From Kumtagia ephedrae (GTDB lineage: Bacteria > Pseudomonadota > Alphaproteobacteria > Rhizobiales > Rhizobiaceae): a stretch of DNA of 64,000 nt. Position 1 is the first letter of the stretch, and the number at the start of each line of letters is the position of its first letter. This document shows positions 26,185 through 34,062 of the stretch, piece after piece. Position numbers and translations under genes: made by a program. Below the pieces are notes generated by a model. The model was not told the DNA's origin and searched no databases. It saw only the letters and a list, made by a program, of their open reading frames with translations. The stretch spans positions 248,001 through 312,000 of the forward strand of contig NZ_PXYK01000002.1 in the NCBI RefSeq assembly GCF_003012745.1, given 5' to 3'.

Positions 26185-27075
26185 ATGGCCGAGTCGATCG
26201 AGCTGCTGGCCGCCTACTGGACGATCGCCGGCGATCGCTATCCGATGGGACCGACCGAAGTCAGCCCGTTCCCGTTGCGCGAGCGTGCGGAAGCGGCCGC
26301 CGAAGCGGGCTACACAGGCCTCGGCCTCGTCTACCAGGACATCCAGGCGAACGCGGCCAAGATGGGCCTCGAAGGCATGCGCCGGCTCTTCGACGATACC
26401 GGCATCAAGCATGTCGAGGTCGAGTTCCTCGGCGACTGGTTCGAACTCGGCGAGGCCAAGACGCAATCCGACCGCGTCCGCAAGGAGCTGATCGAAGCCG
26501 CCGCGGTGCTCGGCGCCCGCGACCTCAAGATCGCCCCGAAGATGTGGGCCGAGGAGATCGATGTCGCGCACTACGCCAAGGCCCTGACCGAAGTTGCCGA
26601 CGCGGCTGCCACGATCGGCATCGACGTTGCCATCGAGGTCCTGCCCTTCACCAACATCCGTGACCTGAAGACCGCGCGCGCCGTCGTTTCCCAGTCGGGG
26701 CGCGCCAACGCAGGATTGTGCATCGACATCTGGCACATGGAGCGCGGCAACATTTCCTTAAGCGAAGTGGCCGACCTGCCCGCCTCCTATGTCAAGTCGG
26801 TCGAACTCAACGACGCCCGCGCCGAGATCGTCGGGTCGCTGTGGGACGACACGATCGGCGAGCGTGTCTATCCGGGCGAAGGCTGCTTCGACGTGCCCGG
26901 CTTCATCCGTGCCATCCGCCGGACCGGCTGGAACGGTTTCTGGTCCGTGGAGGTGCTCAGCCGCACCTACCGTGTGGGCTCTCTCAAGGATCAGGCCAAG
27001 CGGTCCTACGATACGACCATGGCGATGTTCGACAAGGCCGGCTGGCGGGAGCTTGAACGGGAGGAAAGCCGATGA
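26185..27075 (+). CDS. Sugar phosphate isomerase/epimerase family protein (AP-endonuclease-2 fold)
   Basis: 296 residues, a TIM barrel of the xylose-isomerase-like group. Motifs: GYTGLGLVYQD near residue 50, KHVEVEFLGDWFE, a metal-ligand Glu in VAIEVLPFTNIRD, GLCIDIWHMERG (Asp and His), a later VELND, and WSVEVLSRTYR with a final Glu ligand. These proteins isomerise or epimerise sugars and keto-inositols (IolE/IolI-like) or dehydrate them. ATG 26185 has GGGGAGGA ahead of it. The gene overlaps the following SDR by four bases (ATGA), so the two act in sequence. Confidence 0.85.
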   Translation: MAESIELLAAYWTIAGDRYPMGPTEVSPFPLRERAEAAAEAGYTGLGLVYQDIQANAAKMGLEGMRRLFDDTGIKHVEVEFLGDWFELGEAKTQSDRVRKELIEAAAVLGARDLKIAPKMWAEEIDVAHYAKALTEVADAAATIGIDVAIEVLPFTNIRDLKTARAVVSQSGRANAGLCIDIWHMERGNISLSEVADLPASYVKSVELNDARAEIVGSLWDDTIGERVYPGEGCFDVPGFIRAIRRTGWNGFWSVEVLSRTYRVGSLKDQAKRSYDTTMAMFDKAGWRELEREESR

Positions 27076-27872
27076 AGACCAATCTCGAAGGAAAGATCGT
27101 CGCCATTACCGGAGGCGCGACGGGAATAGGCCGCGCGACAGCCGTCGCTTTCGCAAGAGAAGGCGCCAAGGTCGCGCTTATCGACATCGACAAGGCGGGT
27201 TGCGACGAGACGGTTGCGCTGATCGAGGCGGCCGGGAGCAAGGCGTCGGTCGGGCTGGGAGACCTGTCGACCGGCGACGGCGTGGCGACGGCGACGAAGG
27301 CGGCCCTCGACAGGTTCGGCGGGGTCCTCGACGTGCTGGTCAATAATGTCGGCTCCGGCGCGGTGCGCAGCTTCGACCAGCTCACCGACGAAGAATGGGA
27401 AAAGACCTTCCAGCTCAACTTCATGAGCTATGTGCGCACATGCCGCCTGGCGCTGCCGATCATGCGCGAGCGCGGCGGCGTGATCGTTAACAACGCATCC
27501 GACCTCGCCCGCCAGCCCGAGCCGGTGCCGGTCGACTACGGCGCGTCCAAGTCGGCGGTTCTGGCACTCACCAAAAGCCTCGCGCGCGCCGAGGCGCCGA
27601 AGATCCGCGTCAATGCCGTGGCCCCCGGCCCGGTCTGGACGCCGTTCTGGTCGAAGCCGGGCGGCTTCGCCGAAACCATGGGCAAATTCCACAACATGCC
27701 TCCCAAGCAAGCCGTGGAGCACGAGATGAGCCTGCGGCAATTGCCGCTGGGCCGTCTCGGCGAACCCGAGGAAGTGGCCAATGTCATCCTCTTCCTCGCA
27801 TCCGACCTCGCCTCGTTCGTCACGTCATCCGTATGGGGCGTCGACGGCGGCTCGGTCCGCAGCATCATCTGA
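27072..27872 (+). CDS. SDR-family oxidoreductase
   Basis: 266 residues of a classical SDR: GGATGIGR loop, Asp in LIDIDKAG suggesting NAD, VNNVG, catalytic Ser in NNASDLA, YGASK, and a C-terminal VTSSVWGVDGGSV. Overlap with the isomerase stop (ATGA) and GGGAGGAA upstream indicate coupled translation. It is followed by an operator-like palindrome and then importer 2, so the downstream genes may have their own promoter. Confidence 0.88.
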   Translation: MKTNLEGKIVAITGGATGIGRATAVAFAREGAKVALIDIDKAGCDETVALIEAAGSKASVGLGDLSTGDGVATATKAALDRFGGVLDVLVNNVGSGAVRSFDQLTDEEWEKTFQLNFMSYVRTCRLALPIMRERGGVIVNNASDLARQPEPVPVDYGASKSAVLALTKSLARAEAPKIRVNAVAPGPVWTPFWSKPGGFAETMGKFHNMPPKQAVEHEMSLRQLPLGRLGEPEEVANVILFLASDLASFVTSSVWGVDGGSVRSII

Positions 27873-27958
27873 GTCTATTCCTGCCGTTGCGCCCGCCGTT
27901 CCCGTCCATGCGGGGACGGCTTTCTTTCTCCCGCGGCGTCCGTGCCTTCGGGCCGTTC

Positions 27959-27973
27959 CTCTCAAAATGAGCA
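27959..27973. promoter_or_regulatory. Operator-like palindrome CTCTCA-AAA-TGAGCA
   Basis: Matches the island consensus at 10 of 12 positions. It lies 86 bases upstream of the importer 2 binding-protein gene, in the 186-base gap after the SDR. Confidence 0.55.
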
Positions 27974-28058
27974 TCTTGCGCGTTGCGCAGCCGGGGAGGC
28001 GCGGCGAACTATTCCTCTTGCCGGCCACCCTCGTCTGGCACGGCTAAGGGAGGAAATC

Positions 28059-29096
28059 ATGAGGAATTTTACGGGACACGCATCCCGCTCGGCCTTCATT
28101 GCGGCCGCAGCCTCGGCCATCGCCCTGGGCGTCGCAGCCGGATCGGCCGCCGCCCAGGACAAGCCGAAGCTCGGCTATTCCGCGCCGTTCCTGACCGATC
28201 CGTTCCAGGCGATCATGGCCAACCAGACGCTGAAGGCCGTCCAGGAAGCCGGCATGGAGACGCTGCCGGCGACCAACGCCAATGGCGACGCCGCCAAGCA
28301 GTCGACCGACGTGCGCAATCTCATCTCGGCCGGCGCCAAGGCGCTGATCATCAACCCGACCGACAGCCAGGCGATCTCGCCGGTGCTGGATTTCGCGGCC
28401 GAGAAGGGCGTGCCTGCCGTGCTCATCGACATCGCGCCCGCCAAGGGCAAGGCGGCGATGATCGTGCGCGCCGACAACAAGGGCATCGGCGCCAAGGCCT
28501 GCGAGGCAGTGGGCGCCGCGCTCGGCGGCGAGGGCAAGGTTCTTTCGCTGATGGGCGACCAGGCGACGACCAACGGCCGCGACCGCACGACCGGCTTCAA
28601 CGACTGCATCAAGGCGAAATTCCCGAAGATCGAGCTGATCGAGCAGCCGACCAACTGGAAGGCCGACAAGGCCACGTCGGCCGCGCAGACCGTGGTGACC
28701 ACCACGCCCGATCTCAAGGCGATCTACATGCAGAGCGATTCCGTGATGCTGGCCGGCGTGCTGAACGTGCTGAAGAGCGCCGGCAAGCTGACCAAGGTCG
28801 GCGAGGCCAACCACATCTTCCTCGCCTCGGTCGACGGCACGCCCTATGCGATGGAGCAGATTCGCCAGGGCTATCTCGACGTTGCCGTGGCGCAGCCGCT
28901 TGACCTCTACGCGAAATACGGCGCCTTCTACGCCAAGGCCGCTCTCGAGGGCAAAACCTTCCAGGCAGGTCCGACCGACCACGGCAGCGAGATCGTGCAT
29001 GCCGGCGACAATTTGATGGATTATCTGCCGGCGACCGTCGTCACCAAGGAAAACGCGTCCGATCCGGCGCTCTGGGGCAACCAGGCGAAGGAATAA
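28059..29096 (+). CDS. CUT2-type periplasmic sugar-binding protein (importer 2)
   Basis: 345 residues. The signal peptide runs to about residue 33 (AAASAIALGVAAGSAAAQ). The mature part is a type-I binding protein: LGYSAPFLTDPFQAIMANQTL, TNANGDAAKQSTDVRNLIS, AKALIINPTDSQAISPVL and MGDQATTNGRDRT. It is clearly different from the paralogous pair at 23441 and 39191, so importer 2 probably takes another ligand. AGGGAGGAA precedes ATG 28059. A perfect 12-bp hairpin follows the stop. Confidence 0.92.
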   Translation: MRNFTGHASRSAFIAAAASAIALGVAAGSAAAQDKPKLGYSAPFLTDPFQAIMANQTLKAVQEAGMETLPATNANGDAAKQSTDVRNLISAGAKALIINPTDSQAISPVLDFAAEKGVPAVLIDIAPAKGKAAMIVRADNKGIGAKACEAVGAALGGEGKVLSLMGDQATTNGRDRTTGFNDCIKAKFPKIELIEQPTNWKADKATSAAQTVVTTTPDLKAIYMQSDSVMLAGVLNVLKSAGKLTKVGEANHIFLASVDGTPYAMEQIRQGYLDVAVAQPLDLYAKYGAFYAKAALEGKTFQAGPTDHGSEIVHAGDNLMDYLPATVVTKENASDPALWGNQAKE

Positions 29097-29106
29097 GCGC
29101 GTTGGC

Positions 29107-29136
29107 ATACGGGACCGCCGCAGAGCGGTCCCGTAT
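29107..29136 (+). other. Perfect 12-bp stem-loop after the importer 2 binding-protein gene
   Basis: ATACGGGACCGC (29107-29118) and GCGGTCCCGTAT (29125-29136) pair fully around a 6-base loop, ten bases after the stop codon. No T-run follows. The position fits an RNA-stabilising or partly terminating element that lets the binding protein be made in excess over the ATPase and permease. Confidence 0.65.
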
Positions 29137-29191
29137 CCGGTATTCATCCGAATGTCCGTTCGGCCGGACCCCCATCAGGCGGATTTGACCG

Positions 29192-30694
29192 ATGACGAAC
29201 CCAGCAACGAACCTGGCGGCCGAGGCGCACGGCATCGTCAAGCGCTTCGGCCCGATCGAGGTCCTGCACGACGTCGGGATTTCGATCCCGGTTGGCGATG
29301 CCCGTGCCCTGGTCGGCCGCAACGGCGCCGGCAAGTCAACGCTCGTCGGCCTTCTGACGGGTATCTACGCGCCCAACGCGGGGGAGATCCGGCTCGGCGG
29401 GCAGCCGGCGCCCGCGCTCGGCGACCGGCGGGCATGGCGCCAGCGGGTCGCCTGCGTCTACCAGCGCTGGATGGTCATTCCGCATCTGACCGTCGGCGAA
29501 AATCTCTTCCTCAACAACCAGCCGCGCAACGCCCTCGGCCTGGTCGCCTGGCGGCGCCTGCGCGAGCGCTCGATGGCGGCACTCAAGGACTGGGATCTCG
29601 ACGTGCCGCCCGACATCGAGGCGTGGCGGCTGACGGTCGAGCAGCGCCAGATCGTCGAGATCGCACGCGCCCTGCTGCAGGGCAGCCGCTTCATTATCCT
29701 CGACGAGCCGACGGCGGAGCTGGAACGCAAGGAGGTCAACCGCCTCTTCGACCGCATCCGCGCGCTCCAGGCGAACGGCGTCACCTTCCTCTACATCTCG
29801 CATCATCTGGAGGAGATCTACGATATCTGCCGCACGGTGACGGTGATGCGCGACGGCCGCGTCGTCGCCGATGCGCAGCTTTCGCAATTCCCGAAGGACA
29901 GGCTGGTCGCGGCCATGGTCGGCGACGCGGCGATGGTCCAGCGCGAGAGCAAGTCCGCCGCGAAGACCGGCGGAGCGCCCGGTCTCCAGGTGTCGGGCCT
30001 TTGCCGCGGCGAGGATTTTCAGGACATCGAACTGAGCGTCGCGCCGGGCGAATGCGTCGGCCTTGCGGGGCTTGCCGGGTCCGGCAAGGACAAGGTTGCG
30101 GAAGCCATCGCAGGGCTGCTCGAACCCGACAACGGCACCGTTTCGATTCTGGGCAGAGCGACGCCGATGGGAGACGTGGTGGCGATGCGCGCCGCCGGCG
30201 TCGGCTATGTGGCGCGCGACCGCCACGAGCGCGGCCTGTTCCCGCTGCTTTCGGTGGCGGACAACCTAACCGCCACCGTCATGGACCGTTTCGGTCCGTA
30301 CGGTTTCGTCTCGCCGGCGCGCCAGGCGGCGATGGCCGACGGACAGATCGCCACGCTCGGCATCGTCGCCTCCTCGTGCGACCAGCAGATCGGCCAGCTT
30401 TCCGGCGGCAACCAGCAGAAGACGATGGTCGGACGGGCGCTGGCCTCCGATCCGAAGGTACTGGTTCTGGTCGCGCCGACCCAGGGCGTCGACATCGCCT
30501 CCAAGCAGGCCGTCTACGACATCATCGACAAGGCCAAGGCGCGCGGCATGGCGGTGCTGATCGTCTCGGACGATCTCGACGAGCTGACCGTCTGCGACCG
30601 GGTGGAAGTCATCTTCCGCGGCAGGCTGAGCCGCAGCTTCCTGCCCGGCTGGAAGGACCACGACATGGTCGCGGCAATCGAAGGGCTTTACTGA
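29192..30694 (+). CDS. CUT2-family ABC ATPase with an altered second Walker B
   Basis: 500 residues, two nucleotide-binding domains. NBD1 looks functional: Walker A GRNGAGKST (42-50), Q-loop Gln91, Walker B IILDEPT (168-174) and His204 in SHHLEE. NBD2 is odd. Its P-loop GLAGSGKDK keeps the lysine but has Asp where Ser/Thr is expected. Its signature LSGGNQQK is normal. Its Walker B reads VLVLVAPTQGVD (423-434), with the Asp-Glu pair replaced by Val427-Ala428. In most RbsA-like proteins NBD2 has a degenerate Walker A and a good Walker B, so this is the reverse. It is followed directly by the permease gene. Confidence 0.9.
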   Translation: MTNPATNLAAEAHGIVKRFGPIEVLHDVGISIPVGDARALVGRNGAGKSTLVGLLTGIYAPNAGEIRLGGQPAPALGDRRAWRQRVACVYQRWMVIPHLTVGENLFLNNQPRNALGLVAWRRLRERSMAALKDWDLDVPPDIEAWRLTVEQRQIVEIARALLQGSRFIILDEPTAELERKEVNRLFDRIRALQANGVTFLYISHHLEEIYDICRTVTVMRDGRVVADAQLSQFPKDRLVAAMVGDAAMVQRESKSAAKTGGAPGLQVSGLCRGEDFQDIELSVAPGECVGLAGLAGSGKDKVAEAIAGLLEPDNGTVSILGRATPMGDVVAMRAAGVGYVARDRHERGLFPLLSVADNLTATVMDRFGPYGFVSPARQAAMADGQIATLGIVASSCDQQIGQLSGGNQQKTMVGRALASDPKVLVLVAPTQGVDIASKQAVYDIIDKAKARGMAVLIVSDDLDELTVCDRVEVIFRGRLSRSFLPGWKDHDMVAAIEGLY

Positions 30695-30695
30695 C

Positions 30696-31712
30696 ATGGC
30701 GAGCACCGCATCCCGAAGCATTCCGGCCACCTCCGCCGGCTCGAACCTGTTCAGCAGGCTCAATCTGCGCGACCTGGTGCTGATCCCGGTGATCGCTCTG
30801 GTGATGGTCGTCGGCAGCTTCGTGTCGTCGTCGTTCCTGCTGCCTGAAAACCTGCTCAACGTGCTGCAGCAATCGTCCGAGCTGTCCATCCTCGTCATCG
30901 CCCAGTCGCTGATCCTGATTTGCGGAAAGTTCGACCTCTCGCTGGAATCGACGGTGGGCCTCGCGCCGATGCTCGCCGCATGGCTGATGATCGTCGACAC
31001 CTATGTCGGCGGCTCCGGCATCGGCATCAGCGGATATGCCGGCATCGCCGTGCTGTTCGCCGTCGGGCTCGTGGTAGGCACGGTCAACGGCCTGCTGGTG
31101 GTCAAGCTGAAGCTCAACGCCTTCATCACCACGCTCGCCGTGCTCATCCTGCTGCGCGGCATGACGCTCGGCATCACCAACGGCCAGACGCTGTTCGACC
31201 TGCCGTCGGAGTTCCTCTATCTCGGCACGGCCAAATGGTTCGGCGCCCCGGCGTCGATCTGGATCGCTGGCCTGCTCTTCCTCTTCTTCGGGCTGATGAT
31301 GCGCTATCACCGCATCGGCCGCGCTATCTACGCCATCGGCGGCAATGCGGAAGCGGCGCGCGTCGCCGGCATCCCGGTCGAGCGCATCACCATAGGCGTC
31401 TTCATCGTCGGCAGCCTGCTGGCTGCGCTTGCCGGCCTGCTGCTCACCGGCCGCATCGCTTCCGTCATGGCGGGCCAGGGCCAGAACATGATCTTCTACG
31501 TCTTCGCCGCGGCCGTCATCGGCGGCATCGGCCTGAACGGCGGACAGGGGCGGATGATCGGGGCGCTGACCGGCGTGCTGCTGCTCGGCCTGCTGCAGAA
31601 CGTGCTGACGCTTTCCGGCATAGCCGCCTTCTGGATCGACGCCTGCTACGGCGCGATCATCCTGCTCGCGCTGATCATCACGCGGCTGAGCGGCGAAGCC
31701 CCTCGCGCCTGA
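30696..31712 (+). CDS. CUT2-family sugar ABC transporter permease (importer 2)
   Basis: 338 residues, about ten hydrophobic segments. Family landmarks: LILICGKFDLSLESTVGLAPM (with Lys where most relatives have Gly-Gly-Ile before the Asp), FITTLAVLILLRGMTLGITNG and AAVIGGIGLNGGQGRMIGAL. It is the only permease of importer 2, so the channel is probably a homodimer, unlike importer 1. It begins one base after the ATPase stop. The N-terminal 27 residues are hydrophilic. Confidence 0.9.
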   Translation: MASTASRSIPATSAGSNLFSRLNLRDLVLIPVIALVMVVGSFVSSSFLLPENLLNVLQQSSELSILVIAQSLILICGKFDLSLESTVGLAPMLAAWLMIVDTYVGGSGIGISGYAGIAVLFAVGLVVGTVNGLLVVKLKLNAFITTLAVLILLRGMTLGITNGQTLFDLPSEFLYLGTAKWFGAPASIWIAGLLFLFFGLMMRYHRIGRAIYAIGGNAEAARVAGIPVERITIGVFIVGSLLAALAGLLLTGRIASVMAGQGQNMIFYVFAAAVIGGIGLNGGQGRMIGALTGVLLLGLLQNVLTLSGIAAFWIDACYGAIILLALIITRLSGEAPRA

Positions 31713-31815
31713 CGCGGCCAGCGCGAGCAGGACCGCCGAGGTCTGATCGGAGGCACCCAATCCGCAGTGGGGAAATCCTGTCCTGCAAGCCGGTTCCGTC
31801 CGGCCGAAAGACGAG

Positions 31816-32694
31816 CTACTTGCCGGCCCCCGCCAGGTCCGCCATCTCCTTGACCAGCACGAACATGTCGCGCTCGCCCCGGCCGTGCAGATAGGCGGCC
31901 TCGTATTGCTGGCGCACCTGCGCGGCAAGCGGCAGGGGGGCATGCAGGTCGCGTCCGACCGACAGCGCGATGTCCAGGTCCTTCATCATCTGCGTCACGG
32001 CGAAGGCGGGGTCGTATCTGCCTTCCAGGATCATGGCGCGCTTGTAGTCGAGCAGCGGGGTGGCGACCGCGCTTTTCGAATAGACCTCGATCGCGTCGGC
32101 GAGCGAGATACCGCCTTTTGCAGTGAAAGCCAGCGCCTCGGCCATCAGCGCCGCCATGCCGGCAAGCGTGGAATTGACGGCGAGCTTCATGTAGCGCGCC
32201 TGCTCGCCCTCGCCGAGCCAGAAGCGGGTCCTGGTGAAGCTTTCGAAAAGCGGCGTCAGCCGCTCGAACTCGGCGCGCGGACCAGAGACGATGCTGGTCA
32301 GCGCGCCCGCCTCGGCGGTCGCGGTGGAACCCGAAACCGGCGCGCGCAGATAGGGCACAGCCTTGGCCCCAAGCAGATCGGCCACGGCGGCCGAGGCTTC
32401 CGGCGAAAGGGTGCTGGTGTCGATATAGGTCTGCCCCTTGACGAGGTGCGTGGCCAAAGCGCCGTCAGCCGTAACGACCTCGTGGAGCGCCGCGTCGTCG
32501 GAAATCGAGGAAATGACGACGTCGCTGGCGGCGGCGAGCGCAGCCATGTCGCGCACCACCGGATAGCCCGCGGCGGCCGCCTTCTCCGCGCTGGCGTCGC
32601 TGCGCGCATAGGCGGTCAGCGCATTGCCCGCCGCGTGGATATGCCGGGCGATGGGCAATCCCATCTTGCCGAGGCCGATCCAACCTATTCTCAT
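31816..32694 (-). CDS. 3-hydroxyisobutyrate-dehydrogenase-like NAD(P)-dependent oxidoreductase
   Basis: 292 residues of the beta-hydroxyacid dehydrogenase family. The Rossmann motif GLGKMGLPIARHI is at residues 7-19, the substrate motif DTSTLSPEASAAVADLL and APVSGSTATAEAGAL in the middle, and the catalytic Lys in YMKLAVNS. It oxidises a 2- or 3-hydroxy acid to the semialdehyde or keto acid. GGAGGAG precedes ATG 32694; longer reading has no family match. It is the last gene of the leftward run that starts with the E1 genes. Confidence 0.88.
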   Translation of the reverse strand: MRIGWIGLGKMGLPIARHIHAAGNALTAYARSDASAEKAAAAGYPVVRDMAALAAASDVVISSISDDAALHEVVTADGALATHLVKGQTYIDTSTLSPEASAAVADLLGAKAVPYLRAPVSGSTATAEAGALTSIVSGPRAEFERLTPLFESFTRTRFWLGEGEQARYMKLAVNSTLAGMAALMAEALAFTAKGGISLADAIEVYSKSAVATPLLDYKRAMILEGRYDPAFAVTQMMKDLDIALSVGRDLHAPLPLAAQVRQQYEAAYLHGRGERDMFVLVKEMADLAGAGK

Positions 32695-32859
32695 GACGGT
32701 CTCCTCCGTGAACCCGTTGTCCGATCGCTCGAACAGGCGCCGGAGGCGGAACCAAATGATGATGTCGTCCGCCACTCTCCGCAATGGCCTGCTCAGCTCG
32801 TGGAAGGCGCGGCCCGAAACCGCAGGTAATCTCCCGACCCAACGGGCGCCGACTACCGC

Positions 32860-34032
32860 TCAGCCGGCGCTGCGCCGGGCGACGGCTTCCTGCAGGATCT
32901 TGGCCCGTTCGCGCGCCTTGAACGTCCGGGCGCCGACACGGTCCAGAAGCTCCACGATCTCGCGCAGCTCCGCGCTGGCTATGCCCTGCGTGATGAAGAC
33001 GATGCGCGTGCGGTCGTCCTTGTCCGGCCAGCGGTCGAGCCAAGTCATGGTATGCAGCAGATGCTGGGCACCCTGGATGACCGCCGGCTTGCCGCTCTCC
33101 CCGGCGATGTTGACCAGTCCCTTCACCCTGAGCAGGCCGGCGCCGAGGTTCTGGCTGATACCGTCGAGCAGGAACTGCAGCTCGTCGCGCGACAGCGGCG
33201 CCTCCCGCGTCAGCACGAAGCTTTCCACCCCCTTGCCACGGAGATGGTAGTGCGCCTCGTGGTGATCGTGGTCGTGGCCGGCGTGGTCATGATGGTGATG
33301 GCCGTGGTCGTGATGATGATGATCATTAGGGTTTTCGTGTGCAGCGACCTTCAACCAGGGGCGCGGATCGGCCTTGCTGTCGCCGGCGTCGAAGCCCTTG
33401 TCGGTCAGCAAGGCGGCCACCGCTTTCGGCGACCAGTCGACGATCTCTATTTCCGCCGCCGGATTGAGATCGGCGATGTCGCGCCGCGCCAGCGCCTCCG
33501 CCTGCGGATCACCAGCCAGGTCGAGCTTGGTGAGCAGCACGCGGTCGGCAAAGGCCACCTGGCGCACCGCCTCGTCGTGACGCTCGACCGTACCTCGCCA
33601 GTTGACGACGTCGACCAGCGTGATGACGGTGGCGACGCGATAGAGGCCGTCGAGCGTCGGCTCCGACAGGAACGCCTGCAGCACCGGCCCCGGCTCGGCA
33701 AGGCCCGAGGTCTCGATGACGACATTGTCGAAGGATGGAATCCGGCCGGCCGCGCGGTCGTGGTAGAGGCCGTTCAACGTCCCGACCAGGTCGCTGTGGA
33801 CGGTGCAGCAGAGGCAGCCGTTCTCCAGCACCATGACCTGATCGCTCGACGAGGTGACGAGCTGATGGTCAAGGCCGACCTCGCCGAATTCGTTGACCAC
33901 GACGACCGTGTTGGCCATGCCCGGCGCCCTCAGCGCCGCATTAATGAGCGTGGTCTTGCCGCTGCCGAGAAAACCGGTGACGAGAGTCACCGGGATGCGA
34001 CCAGCACTGCTCCGTCGCGTTTGGCTTGCCAT
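32860..34032 (-). CDS. CobW/COG0523 G3E-family GTPase with histidine-rich loop
   Basis: 390 residues. P-loop GFLGSGKTT at residues 20-28, the metal motif CLCC (Cys73, Cys75, Cys76), the GTPase motif ETSGLAEP and the NKxD-like LTKLDL. A stretch at 232-263 is very rich in histidine and aspartate and is the likely zinc reservoir. The C-terminal CobW_C domain follows. The family inserts or delivers zinc or cobalt. Its place among genes for possible metalloenzymes suggests a dedicated metallochaperone; this is inference. It starts 30 bases after the M24 gene. Confidence 0.88.
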   Translation of the reverse strand: MASQTRRSSAGRIPVTLVTGFLGSGKTTLINAALRAPGMANTVVVVNEFGEVGLDHQLVTSSSDQVMVLENGCLCCTVHSDLVGTLNGLYHDRAAGRIPSFDNVVIETSGLAEPGPVLQAFLSEPTLDGLYRVATVITLVDVVNWRGTVERHDEAVRQVAFADRVLLTKLDLAGDPQAEALARRDIADLNPAAEIEIVDWSPKAVAALLTDKGFDAGDSKADPRPWLKVAAHENPNDHHHHDHGHHHHDHAGHDHDHHEAHYHLRGKGVESFVLTREAPLSRDELQFLLDGISQNLGAGLLRVKGLVNIAGESGKPAVIQGAQHLLHTMTWLDRWPDKDDRTRIVFITQGIASAELREIVELLDRVGARTFKARERAKILQEAVARRSAG

Positions 34033-34062
34033 GGGATCGGCTCACTCTGGTCCTGGCCCGTC

